Source: Elysia crispata (lineage: Eukaryota > Mollusca > Gastropoda > Plakobranchidae). From it: a stretch of DNA of 64,000 nt. The stretch spans positions 597,501 through 661,500 of the forward strand of contig JAWDGP010003874.1 in the NCBI GenBank assembly GCA_033675545.1. The letters run 5' to 3'. Of the stretch, positions 1-19,439 are shown one piece after another. The notes beneath the pieces are model-generated. The model saw only the letters and a list, made by a program, of their open reading frames with translations. It was not told the DNA's origin and ran no database searches. Every line of letters starts with the position of its first letter. Within the stretch, counting starts at the first letter, position 1. Both the position numbers and the translations under genes were made by a program.

Positions 1-592
1 GCCAGCAACAGAAATCAACCATAGTTCCAAACATCAGATTACACAATAGACTTACCAACCAACAACAGAAATAAACCAATAGTTCTAAACATCAGGTTAC
101 ACAACAGAATTACCAACAGACAACAGAAATCAACCAATAGTTCCAAACATCAGGTTACACAATAGACTTACCAACCAACAACAGAAATCAACCAGTAGTT
201 CCAAACATCAGGTTACACAACTGACCAACCAACCAACAATAGAAATCAATCAATATTTCCCAACATCAGGTTACACAACAGACTAACCAACCAACAACAG
301 AAATCAATCAATATTTCCCAACATCAGGTTACACAACAGACTAACCAATCAACAACAGAATTCAACCAACCTTTCCCAATATCAGGTTACACAACAGACT
401 TACCAACCAACAACAGAAATCAATCAACATTTCCCAACATCAGGTTACACAACAGACTAACCAACCAACAACAGAATTCAACCAACTTTTCCCAACATCA
501 GGTTACACAACAGACTAACCAACCAACAACAGAATTCAATCAACCTTTCCCAACATCAGGTTACACAACTGACTTACCAACCAAAAATAGAA
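1..592. repeat. 58-bp minisatellite, about 10 copies
   Basis: The landmark TCAGGTTACACAAC recurs at strict 58-bp spacing (TTACACAA at 39, 97, 155, 213, 271, 329 and onward). Units diverge by a few bases, with CAATATTTCCC, CAACCTTTCCC and CAATAGTTCC variants. The array is cut by the left edge of the window, so the true copy number is unknown. No open reading frame runs through it. Confidence 0.9.
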
Positions 593-1140
593 GCCATAGT
601 GATATCGTCACAATAGAGCAGCAGCTTGATATAACATCAGTTATTGCTGGATGAAATTTTTAACTATTTTTGTATAATTCTGTTGTCCACAGCTCGGGTC
701 AGAAGAGGATATCCTTCTCAACCCTGGGATTAGACGTCAATACTAAGCCATTCCTCAGAATTAAAATAGCTCCCATACTAATTCATTATTCCTGATCTCC
801 ACAACGAAAAAAAGAGTTAGTATAATAATTACAGGGATGATGGTTAATGTATTCAGCAGAGTTTCATTAATCTAAAGCTCCGAAACTGATAATAGAGGAA
901 TGGTTTGGGTGAAAAATTCCCTTTATAAATACGTATAATGATTCCTTACAGAACAAACCAACTAATGTGACATTTCATTATTCGTGAAAGGGAAAATTTG
1001 AAAGCTAGAGAACAAACAATGTAATGCTTCATTCTGTGCGTTCATCTGTGGCGAACTTAAGAAAGGGAAGGAACTGTGTTTCGAGTAAAGCCTGAAGCTC
1101 ATTGGTTGCTCCTGCTGAATGTCCAAGTCTATTCAACTTC
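593..1140. other. Unassigned AT-rich DNA
   Basis: There is no convincing coding potential, tRNA-like motif or repeat in this stretch between the 58-bp array and the first (GA)n tract. Confidence 0.5.
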
Positions 1141-1142
<2 letters not shown>

Positions 1143-1210
<68 letters not shown>

Positions 1211-1258
1211 GAGATAGAGAGAGTGAGAAAGAGAGAGAGACAGAGAGACAGAGAGAGA
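1143..1258. repeat. (GA)n microsatellite
   Basis: An uninterrupted GA run of about 65 bp, then imperfect GA with T, C and AA interruptions. A second GA-rich stretch lies at 1406-1620, with a pure core at about 1578-1614. The apparent Arg-Glu or Leu-Ser open frames there are products of the repeat. Confidence 0.95.
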
Positions 1259-1574
1259 ATATTTAAATCACTAGTATTAGTAATACACATATATCTTTTT
1301 GATCTTTGTTAAGAAATTAAGTATGCAGTATTTGTTATGAAGAGATTTGAAGTGATTAGTTTTAATACCTACTTATTGGCAGATGTGAAGTAATTGAGAG
1401 AATTGTGAGCTGTATGAGAGAAAGAGACAGAGAGGGACGTAGGGTGGGGAGAGAGAGTGAATGCAATGTTAAGGAATATGGGAGAAAACAGAATCAAGGA
1501 GAGAAGGAGTGGAAGATCGTAAACAAGAAGCAGGAAGAAGCGGTAAAAGGCAAGAGAGGGAGAGAGACAGAGGA

Positions 1575-1620
<46 letters not shown>

Positions 1621-3270
1621 GAATGATGTGATGAGTATGCATAGAAATGGAAAAGAGACGACACAGAAGCATAAAAATCTATGTTAAGTAGGGAGTGAAG
1701 TGACATGCTAGTAAAGTAACAACATGAACTCAACCAAATCAACAACTCCAAAGTCTTTTGTAGAGCAGGATTAATACTGAAAATAATAATTAATATACAT
1801 TCTGGATTTGTTGTGATAGCAGTGAAAGTTTAATGCACGTCGAGAAAAGGTAAGCACGGATGTGCATCTACCTTATTGCAGTGTTCTAATTGTTTTGTGA
1901 CATTCACACCAATCTTGCTTAAGTGAATTTCATTTATTCACATTTTAATTAGCAAAAAAAAAAAAAAAAAGCAACAAATAAACAAAAAATCCATAACATC
2001 TAAAACCGCTAAGCCTAAAAAAAGTTTAAGTCTTATCAAAAAGAAGAACGTTAAATTAACGTGTTTTTCCCTATGAAAATGTCGTATGTCGACTTACGAC
2101 TTCTCTTTTGTGTACGATACCGACGTGTTCGTATGCGTTAAGTAACTTATCAAAATTTTTTTAAATTTTCAAATTGGAGCAGGTTTGAACTGATTTGTTT
2201 TTTGATATACAAATTTAAAAGATCGATTAGAAATCCTGCTGAGAAAAAACTTGGTCTGATCCCTATCAGTTGTCATAAAAATGGCCCAAGCATCAAGTGA
2301 GAACACATTTTTTCTTTTCTTTCTTTTTCTCCAATCTTCAATTCGTATAAAATAGTTTGGCGCGGTTAAGCCATTATAGGCGTTTATCAAAAAGTGTTGT
2401 TGCAAGTTGTAAGTTCTCATTATTATCTAAGGTTGGGTCAATCCTTAAACCTTTCGGACCTCTAGTGTTTATTTAACCAGGTGCGTGGTAAACCCAGGGA
2501 AATCTCCAGTGTTTATATCACTTTAACATTCAATGCAGCTAAACATTATATTACGCAAATCTCCATTTTTTCTTTTCTGTTGCTCTTTTACCAATGGACT
2601 TGCTCAGATTACAATATTTGAAATCATTCATAGGTTAATCTAGTGAGATCTCATGTTTCTTTTACTAGATCACAGCGCATGTTTTCATTGCTTTAAAATG
2701 TAAGAATTATTCAGGGCAAAGAGTATTAGTTCAAACCGATTCTTCCGCTCAGTCTCCACACTAGAGCGATGGTTTCGCCGCCGATATAGATAGGCTTGAT
2801 CTTCTACTATTCTAGTAAGCCAACGCAACCTTCAGGAAGTATGTATTTCGGGAAAGAGTTCTATTTGTTAAATTAAATTATCGATTAAGAGATAATGATG
2901 ATAACGTCGGATTCCTACAAGAAAATGAAGAATGAACATATAAAAAAAACGTGTATTGATCATAGAGACGAATATAAGCTTAACGGGTTTACAAGCTCAC
3001 ACTCCATTGTGTTAGTGTTTACAGTACACGCTATACACCAGGTTATAATTACAGTTACAGAGCGGATATTTGGAAAAGCTCCACTGTGACTCATTATTTA
3101 CAAAGAAAAATGAGGAAAGGTTTTAATCCGTCTTTGTCGAATCCGTTGAAGGTTTGTTTGTTCTTTATCTTCAAGCCCGCTCACAGCACGGTGATCTCAG
3201 GCCTGTATGCACATCAAACTTCAGTTCGCATCAGGCAAGGAGGAATCAATACGAGGAGGCCTTCAACTTA
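1621..3270. other. Unassigned AT-rich DNA
   Basis: Non-coding in appearance, with A-tracts (for example 1954-1970). I see no recognisable gene, RNA or transposon. Confidence 0.45.
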
Positions 3271-3273
3271 CGT

Positions 3274-3352
3274 TCCGAAATTGTGGGACTCAAACCCGTG
3301 AAGAAAGTTCCTGAGGATATCAAGGCTGCACTCTCACTCCACAGCCAACAAA
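3274..3352 (-). mobile_element. tRNA-like SINE head (candidate)
   Basis: On the minus strand the stretch has an A-box-like TGGCTGTGGAGTGAGAGTGC followed about 45 bp later by a B-box-like GGGTTTGAGTCCC. These are RNA polymerase III internal promoter elements at tRNA spacing. Sequence downstream (toward lower coordinates) would be the SINE body. The overlapping plus-strand open frame 3154-3393 is best explained as read-through of this element. Cloverleaf folding was not computed. Confidence 0.45.
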
Positions 3353-3399
3353 ACAACTTTTGTGAAAAGAAATCTTTGCATATTTCAGGGTAGACCTCC

Positions 3400-6300
3400 G
3401 ATAAACTTCGAATTATTTCAAACTGAAAGCGATGATATCTTCATATCAGATGTGAAAAGGGTCCAAAAATGAATATTATTCAGAATTTACAAGGAGGAGG
3501 AGGAAAAGACAAATTACAGCCCCCTAGATAGGGCTCCACAAAAACGTGAATCCTCTGTGCTCCAAATTCAAAATGGTTTAAAATTGGAATAAAACCTGTA
3601 CAGTAAAAGAAGGCAAACACTGGACAAGAGGCATTGGATTGTTTTCAGCCTGAGACCAGAACAAAAACACTCAGACGTCAGGTCAGGGCAGTGGCAGACT
3701 CTTAGATCTGTTTATTAATGAGTCTCATAATGGATACGACCAAAAGCATACGCGATTACATGATCATAAAGACATCTGGTATTTAAGAATTTCCATTGCG
3801 AAAAAGTTCAAAGAATAGAGCTCTAAAAGAATAATGTGTACGTGTGACATGAATATGACAGATATAGAATTGTGAGGTTGATATCCTATAGGCCTAGCAG
3901 CTAATCTGGTTAATTTGATGTCCTCAGTGCGTTCCTAAGAAGTTTATACAGAGACAGTCGCCTCGTCCTAAGCCAAGGATTAGGCTGTTAGATGGAATGT
4001 CTAGGCTATGTGATTTTAGACAGACGTCATGATTAGAATATGTCTTCTTCTCCTTTATGTTCTCATCTCCTTCATGATCAATATTACAGAGGAATGCTGG
4101 CCTAAGTGGCCTTCTCTTGCTGATAGTGCCACAGAATTGAGTTAACCAAGACAATAATTACATTCATGAAAGCTAGACCTACTTAGCCCACTGTTCTAAC
4201 CATGTACGTAGTAAGATGAATTTATCAAGAAATAATTCGAGCTCTATATGATTGTACGTATTGCCACCCATTTCCAAAATAATAGAGGATTCTATAGAAA
4301 CAAGATATTGGAATTAAAAGATGGAAGGAAGTAAAATGTATGAACGATCCGGCAAATTTAATGTTAAAGAATACAAGAAAGGCCTCAATGTTTGTATTTA
4401 TTTTTTCCAAAGATCGACAATAAAAAAACACAATAGCGAAAAATGGAATAGCAGCACACAAAAAAGTAAAATATTATTAATCACAGCGACAATAACAACA
4501 GGATCAGATAAACAGCAAAAATAGATGAACACCACACGCAGAACCTAGCAATAAGATATCAGCACCTCTAGAGCCTAAGCGTGTTGATTAGACAATCTTG
4601 CTCGTTTCCTACAATCCTAGTATTTGCGAGACAAGCTCTCAGAAATCTATGGACATCACCTAGATCTCACGTCTTGAGTTTTAATAACTCCTCGTATTAG
4701 ACAAACTGGTTAAATAGTAATGGACGTCATGGAATTTTTCGTCAATTACAGAAATCATGCCAACAACCATGTCATGAAAGATGTCATCTTCCCCACCGGA
4801 AGTGGAGCCCGAGCCCTAGATTAGCTGGCCGCGGGCATTGCTATTGTTACACTGAGCTCTGTAACGAGATTGAGTTCTCCTAATACGGTTTATCCTACAG
4901 GATGTTGAGAAATAGTCTTGTTTGCCGCGGTCAATGACCTCTGGCGTAGATCTTTCAGACTGAAGTTTTACCACCGGAGGAAAAGCTCCACGTCTTTAGA
5001 TTTAGAATTCACGTCTTCAAACAAATGGGGAGAACTATAACACTTTAAGGGCATAATAGAGCTTTTCACTTTCTGTGCACAGCAAATAATTTAAACCATT
5101 GCATTAAATATTGCGATTCCATTCTAGCAAAATATAGATTTCACAAAGTGACCAACACACACCCTCTGACTAGAGAGCTTGGACGATATATCAGGACTTC
5201 AAATGTACAGAATGATATATAACCTCCACAGAGTACTTGTTCTTGTTTTTATACATTATGCACTACAAAATTGTTTTAATAAAGCAAAGCAACATAAAGC
5301 TAATCCGAGAAAAGTCTTTAAACGCAGACCCGAAGCATTTGGGTTTTCGAAAATAATCTAAACTCGTTGGAACTCAGGCAAGGAATATCACTGTAACTTC
5401 AAAATTATGCATAAAGATAAGTCGGTGCTGCACTGTTTGCGAATCCTGCTGTTCCTAACTCGAAGACAAATGTCTCGAGTCTGATGCAGACAGCAGTTCA
5501 CAAGGACACTGACCTTTTTCATCAACAGTAATTAGATTTCGTATCTTGCTTGCGGCCCTCAGAGATCTTCGGCCACAGCGCACAAAAAAAATGAGGGTGA
5601 GTTCAACATAATTAAGAGATCAAAGCAAAGAATTGAGCTCCCTGATTCGAGCTCCCTTCCACAGTGCTGCCCCATGCGGCACCTAGTTCTCCTTTGTCCG
5701 CACGGAGCATCCCACAAGGAAAAATCCGATCATGTCACCAGATTAACATTAAGAAATGTTGGATGTTGGGAAATTATCAAGCATAATACAGAAATAATGA
5801 ACCGATTCTACTATCTGAAATTTACATTAAAGGCTTCTGACTCATCAAAGTTACTGAGGGGGTTAGTTTTGCCGTGATTCTGACAAGAAAAACAGGAAAA
5901 AGAAATCGATTTTTTTCAAGCATTTATTAAATATCCTTCCATCCCCGTGGACTGCGACGTTGTCTCTGTGCCTAATGCGACGTTGTCTTTGTGTCCAGAA
6001 TGCCGTCTTCAAAAGCTCCTCCTTCATTCTCTGAAATTAACATCCCTTTGAAGAAACATTACTCAAGTAATTTTCTTCTCACAGATGACCTCCCCTGGTT
6101 TATCTTAATAAAATAAAGAAAAGAAAGGTAGCTATAAAACACATCACCACTTACCATCAACGTCAAAAGCACTATATGCGACCAAAGCGATCAAACTTGG
6201 ACAACTCATTTTCCTATGAAAGTAATGAAGAGGACGAGGACGAGGAAAAGAAGAAGAAGAAGAAAAGAGTTGGAGGAAAAGAGGAAGGTAAAGAAGGGAA

Positions 6301-7030
6301 AAAGAAACAGAAAAAAGGAAAAGAAGAGGCACGAGAAAGAAAATAAGGAGCAGAATCAGAAGAAAGAGAATAACGAGGAAAAGGAGACGGACGATGAAGA
6401 GGAGGGCGGGAAAGACAAGAGGATGACCAATATTTTAACTTGGTTGACTTCTAGGAACAGTAGAGTGATGAAATTGGAAGGTATCCAGTGTTCCTTTGGA
6501 ATAACCATAAATAATTAAAAACGTGTAGCATGAAGTGAAGAGAAGAGGTCTTATCTAGACTTATAGTTGTCCCCATGTCGTGTACTGAAATTTCATGAGC
6601 TTTTGTTCAATTTTCTTCTCTTTATATAAATATTTATGGAACTTGCCACAACAGACTGAAAAACTTTGTTACATATGGGATCACGCAGAACATTAGTTTA
6701 TGACACTCTCTGCTCAGAATGCTCAAATATTTTCAAACTGCTACATGTCTGATGCAACGTTACTTTGGAAATAAATGCGTAAGAACTTTATTGCAGCCCA
6801 TGCCAAAGTGTAAACTTATAAGTGTCATAGAGTTAATTCTTTTTATTTGATGAAGAAAATATTTGAAAAATAATTAATTAAAAAAAATTCGCACAGGCCC
6901 ATCGTTTTTTAGGTCTATTTATGCAAATTTGATTTTATCAACACCGGCTTTGGCAAACTGAAATGCTCTTCTATTTTTTTTAGTCTTTCCATTGTGGTTG
7001 TTGAACCGAAGCTCAGAGCCTTTTAGGGCC
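3400..7030. other. Unassigned DNA with one purine-rich block
   Basis: Mostly featureless AT-rich sequence. At about 6225-6425 the plus strand is almost pure purine (AAG/GAG/AGA), giving a low-complexity Lys/Arg/Glu open frame (6216-6518) that I do not accept as a gene. No other coding or RNA signal was recognised. Confidence 0.4.
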
Positions 7031-7080
7031 GCAACGGGTGCACGGCAAAGTCGGATGCAACTGCTCATTTTTTGCCCTCG

Positions 7081-7890
7081 ATGCGACCACTGAGCGCAGT
7101 GTGGTTGTTAAGTCTGGGATTGGTTACATGAAACCTGACTCTATCACCAGGTACCTTAACGATGCGACCACTGAGCGCAGTGTGGTTGTTAAGTCTGGGA
7201 TTGGTTACATGAAACCTGACTCTATCACCAGGTACCTTAACGATGCGACCACTGAGCGCAGTGTGGTTGTTAAGTCTGGGATTCGTTACATGAAACCTGA
7301 CTCTATCACCAGGTACCTTAACGATGCGACCACTGAGCGCAGTGTGGTTGTTAAGTGTGGGATTGATTACATGAAACCTGACTCTATCACCAGGTACCTT
7401 AACGATGCGACCACTGAGCGCAGTGTGGTTGTTAAGTCTGGGATTGGTTACACGAAACCTGACTCTATCACCAGGTACCTTCACGATGCGACCACTGAGT
7501 GCAGTGTGGTTGTTAAGTCTGGGATTAGTTACATGAAACCTGACTCTATCACCAGGTACCTTCACGATGCGACCACTGAGCGCAGTGTGGTTGTTAAGTC
7601 TGGGATTGGTTACACGAAACCTGACTCTATCACCAGGTACCTTCACGATGCGACCACTGAGCGCAGTGTGGTTGTTAAGTCTGGGATTAGTTACATGAAA
7701 CCTGACTCTATCACCAGGTACCTTCACGATGCGACCACTGAGCGCAGTGTGGTTGTTAAGTCTGGGATTGGTTACATGAAACCTGACTCTATCACCAGGT
7801 ACCTTCACGATGCGACCACTGAGCGCAGTGTGGTTGTTAAGTCTGGGATTGGTTACATGAAAGCTGACTCTATCACCAGGTACCTTAATG
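7081..7890. repeat. 81-bp minisatellite, 10 copies, open on both strands
   Basis: Ten units of exactly 81 bp (27 codons) start ATGCGACCACTGAGCGCAG. Because the period is a multiple of three and no unit carries a stop in these frames, long repeats of about 27 residues are open on plus (7038-7952) and minus (7808-7065). Units 5+6 and 7+8 share paired variants (ACG/AGTTAC), a dimeric sub-structure. Unit 10 carries GCT for CCT. The array abuts a tRNA-like SINE head at 7890-7965 and seems to be an amplified SINE body rather than a gene. Confidence 0.9.
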
Positions 7891-7965
7891 CCAGGATTCG
7901 AACGTCAGGGCTTCGTACTCAGAGACTACAGCTCTGCCGTCAAGCTATTTGAGACAGCGAGGCCA
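7890..7965 (-). mobile_element. tRNA-like SINE head beside the 81-bp array
   Basis: On the minus strand the B-box CGTTCGAATCC (7904-7894) is a near-perfect polymerase III B-box. About 33 bp upstream lies an A-box-like TAGCTTGACGG (7947-7937). The sequence then runs straight into the 81-bp units on its 3' side. This is the arrangement expected if the SINE body had been tandemly amplified. Confidence 0.6.
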
Positions 7966-7969
7966 AATC

Positions 7970-8600
7970 GATTATCAAAATATGCCAGAAAAACAAAGAA
8001 ATAATTTTCCCTCCACCTAAACTAAAAAAGATTCCTTCTTTCAAAAGAATGAATGAAATTTATAGACAAAACGGCCTCGTGTCGATTAGCATTCATGTAA
8101 ACATTTTTCACGTGAAAAATTTCCAGGATGTGTTCATACATAAAAAGACTACATCAATCAAACTATCAACAAAAATTTAAAAAAAAAACAACAAAAACCT
8201 ATTTACAAAAATTGCACAAACTAGGCAATAAAAATTGCTAAAAATCTTCAATTATGTTGGATTTACACTGAGAAGTAAATAGAATGAAACAATTTAATAC
8301 AAAGTGCGTCACAACTGAAAGCGACTCTGAAAAGTCACACCAATTGTTACGTGTATTATTTATAAATATTTCTTACAGTTGTTAATAACACAGAATAAAC
8401 AAAGATTAAAAAAAAACCCACAACAAAAGCGCACTATCACATTTGGTTAACACCAATTTTATTGACTTTCGAAAAAAGTTAAAGTATTAATGTGTTGTTA
8501 ACAACTTTCCCGCAATGATGCAGAGTTTAAGTATCCACAAATTTGTTATCCATTTTTATATGTTCCGTTCATTATTCACAGAGTTACTGTGGAGATAAGT
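7970..8600. other. Unassigned AT-rich DNA
   Basis: The stretch is A-rich with several A-tracts. I see no gene or repeat. Confidence 0.5.
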
Positions 8601-8629
8601 ACACCTCACCACCGCCATATATTCCTCCA

Positions 8630-10400
8630 TCGTGAAATCCCTGACAGCTTAATGACACCATGCACCTTAACTTTCCATGCCATGAAATCCCTGAGCCTAT
8701 TGCTCTTGTAGCTAAATGTCATCATCCATTTTATGATTTTATGCCACAAAATCCCGAGCCTATTGCTCTTGTAGCTAAATGTCATCATCTCTCTTATGAT
8801 TCTATGCCATGAAATCCCGAGCCTATTGCTCTTGTAGCTAAATGTCATCATCTCTCTTATGATTCTATGCCATGAAATCCCGAGCCTATTGCTCTTGTAG
8901 CTAAATGTCATCATCTTTCTTATGATTCTATGCCATGAAATCCCGAGCCTATTGCTCTTGTAGCTAAATGTCATCATCTCTCTTATGATTCTATGCCATG
9001 AAATCCCGAGCCTATTGCTCTTGTAGCTAAATGTCATCATCTCTCTTATGATTCTATGCCATGAAATCCCGAGCCTATTGCTCTTGTAGCTAAATGTCAT
9101 CATCTCTTATGATTCTATGCCATGAAATCCCGAGCCTATTGCTCTTGTAGCTAAATGTCATCATCTCTCTTATGATTCTATGCCATGAAATCCCGAGCCT
9201 ATTGCTCTTGTAGCTAAATGTCATCATCTCTCTTATGATTCTATGCCATGAAATCCCGAGCCTATTGCTCTTGTAGCTAAATGTCATCATCTCTCTTATG
9301 ATTCTATGCCATGAAATCCCGAGCCTATTGCTCTTGTAGCTAAATGTCATCATCTCTCTTATGATTCTATGCCATGAAATCCCGAGCCTATTGCTCTTGT
9401 AGCTAAATGTCATCATCTCTCTTATGATTCTATGCCATGAAATCCCGAGCCTATTGCTCTTGTAGCTAAATGTCATCATCTCTCTTATGATTCTATGCCA
9501 TGAAATCCCGAGCCTATTGCTCTTGTAGCTAAATGTCATCATCCATTTTATGATTCTATGCCATAAAATCCCGAGCCTATTGCTCTTATAGCTAAATGCC
9601 ATCATCTCTCTTATGATTCTATGCCATGAAATCCCGAGCCTATTGCTCTTGTAGCTAAATGTCATCATCTCTCTTATGATTCTATGCCATGAAATCCCGA
9701 GCCTATTGCTCTTGTAGCTAAATGTCATCATCTCTCTTATGATTCTATGCCATAAAATCCCGAGCCTATTGCTCTTGTAGCTAAATGATATCAGCCGCCT
9801 TATGTTTCTATACCATGAAATCCATGAGCCTATTGCTATGGTAACTAAATGACACCTAAATGACACTTTCGATTACATGTTTCTACACAATGCACTCCCT
9901 CAGCTTATTGCTCTAGTAACGAATAGCATCAACAACTTATGTTTCTATACCATGAAATCTCCGAGCCAATTATTGGTCTAACAGCTAATGGCAATATCGA
10001 CCTTATGTTTCTCTGCAATGGAATCCGTGAGCCTATTGCTCTAGCAGCTATATGACATCATTCACCAAATGTTTCCAAACCATCACATCTCAGGGCCTTA
10101 TGCTCTAGTAGCTAAATGACACCAACCACCTTTAGTTTCTATGCTATGAGATCCCTTGGCTTATTGTTCTACTAACTTTATGACACCATCCGCCTTATGT
10201 TTCTATACCATGAAGTCCCTCAGCCTATTGCTCTAGCAGCTAAATGACATCATTCACTTAATGTTCTATACTATAACATCCCTAGGCCTATTGCTCTAGT
10301 ACCAAAATGATACCATCAACCGTATTTTTCTATTCCCTAAGATCCGTGGGCCTATTGCTCTAATAGCTCGATGACACCATCCCCCTTATGTTTCTCTTCT
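8630..10400. repeat. 63-bp satellite with homogeneous core and decayed right edge
   Basis: The landmark TATTGCTCTTGTAGCTAAATG recurs at 63-bp spacing (8698, 8761, 8824, 8887, 8950 and onward). Roughly 18 near-identical units fill 8690-9790, followed by progressively diverged units to about 10400. The period is 21 codons, so minus-strand frames stay open (9103-8606 and 9866-9090). A 2-bp deletion (CATCATCTCTTATG) near 9100 splits them. The unit shows no protein family character. The array lies just 3' of the UNC93-like gene. Confidence 0.9.
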
Positions 10401-10632
10401 GCTAAATTCTAGAACACTGCTCTTAATCCGCTCCTCTTGTCAGCCTATGCCACGACCCATCATCTGTTGGTTGTTCTGTAACCCCTTGGGCAATGCGCCA
10501 CATATTTTCCATGTTTGGATGCCTTCTATTTTCCGATATGGTTACCGAGCGTCCTAACTCTCGTCGAATCGTCACTTCTTCTTTTCTCAATCTCCTTCTG
10601 CCTAATTCTTGGTTGCTTTTAACACTTTAAAC

Positions 10633-18175
<7,543 letters not shown>

Positions 18176-19045
18176 GTTACAAAATCAAATAGTCTCTTAA
18201 AACTATGAGTCCAACCTGATTTTGCTGTTTAGATAAATTGTTTAAGTGGATTTTATCAGAATCATGAAATCCAAAATCTAATGCCCTGCATGAGCTTTGA
18301 TGGTATAATATAATCCACCTTAGTTGTCCTTTGAGAAACCTGCCTCCCCGCAATAATCTGAAGCAGCTATATATTTCGCTGAATGTAGAGGATCATAATT
18401 ATGGTGGTCTCGAACTGTGCACTTTGAAGGGAGGAATGACTAACAACGGATATCATTAGCAGCAAAGATCAGATGAAAAAGAAATCACAAAGCATGAAAA
18501 TTATTCAAACTATGCATGAATAACATTCACTTACAATAAAAAGTGCATACTGAAATGTTTCCAAAGGAATTCATTACTTCTCATGTTGGTTCAATCTTAA
18601 ACTCTAGGAAAAAAAGATAAAGACTGAAAAAAGAAATTAATGCGGTCGATTTTCTATGCTTCATCAACTTAAAGACCGCTTTTATTGACATTGCAAATTA
18701 GGAACTGTTTATCAAACCACTTCTCTGTGTATTTTTTCCATGAAATTTCTCATTCATATCGGTGTCCATTTTACATGATTAATATGTGAGAGGGAGAAAG
18801 TGAAGAAACAGATTGATAGAGGTAGATAGATAGATGGGTAGCGATTTGAAATGTTCTTTGATGATTTTTCCACGGTCGAAGGACAGTTTTTGAAACAGCT
18901 AATGATTTATGGGCTCGGCTACAGCGCAAAACGCATTACTTGTCTGACTGAATTCCAGCGAGAGACTATGGAATCGGTTTTAATTTGAAGTAACCTCCTC
19001 TCTGGTTTCTTGCTTAAACAACAATTATTTGTATCATCAGAACCT
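18176..19045. other. Unassigned region upstream of the UNC93-like gene
   Basis: This should contain 5'UTR or promoter sequence of the minus-strand UNC93-like gene. I see no clear TATA box or CpG-rich block, and the true transcript start may lie further upstream. Confidence 0.4.
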
Positions 19046-19050
19046 CTTCT

Positions 19051-19076
19051 ATATATATATATATATATATATATAT
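19051..19076. repeat. (TA)n microsatellite
   Basis: Thirteen TA units immediately before the LINE fragment at 19080. Confidence 0.9.
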
Positions 19077-19079
19077 TTG

Positions 19080-19435
19080 GCCTAAAAAATATGCAGGTAC
19101 AAAAGAAACTGGAGGCAACAGAAATTTGGTTCCTTCTGATCAAACGAAACAGTGTTACTAGAAGCCGACAAAACAAGATCACTCATAAAAAGATTACGTA
19201 AACGCCAAGCAACCTTTTTTGGCCATGTGATGACGAGAGAAAAACTAGAACATCTTTTGACAACTAGAATGATCGAAGGAAAATGCAGCAGGTCAAAACA
19301 GCGTGAAAAAATGTAGGATAGACTGACAAAGTAGCTCAAAGTAGGACGAGTGACTGAAAGCGGCGAAGGTTAGAGATCTGTGGAAAGTGATGATCGCCCA
19401 CGCTACAGAGCGCGGCACCTGATTGATTGATTGAT
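19080..19435 (+). pseudogene. Non-LTR retrotransposon 3' fragment (RT C-terminal region)
   Basis: In frames broken by stops and shifts the plus strand reads QVQKKLEATEIWFL, then FFGHVMTREKLEHLLTTRMIEGK, then GRVTES. This is the C-terminal region of a LINE ORF2 (family knowledge: KKLEATEMWFLRRM...GHVMRREKLEHLVTTGMIEGKR). It is followed by a TGATTGATTGATTGA tail at about 19420-19437, a typical simple-repeat 3' terminus. Only the last part of the element is present and it is inactive. A related minus-strand copy lies at 33620-34080. Confidence 0.75.
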
Positions 19436-19439
19436 TGAA

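Noticed and set aside
3154-3393. 79-residue plus-strand frame as a gene
   Set aside because: It overlaps a tRNA-like A-box/B-box pair on the other strand, so it is better explained as SINE read-through.
6216-6518. Lys/Arg/Glu-rich 100-residue protein
   Set aside because: It is the reading of a nearly pure purine tract. The reverse strand is equally open and there is no splice or promoter evidence.
7081-7890. CRISPR-like array
   Set aside because: Units are directly tandem with no unique spacers, the DNA is eukaryotic and no cas-like genes are present.
7038-7952. 304-residue repeat protein from the 81-bp array
   Set aside because: The opposite strand is equally open, the array continues from a SINE head, and no transcript features or gene neighbours support it.
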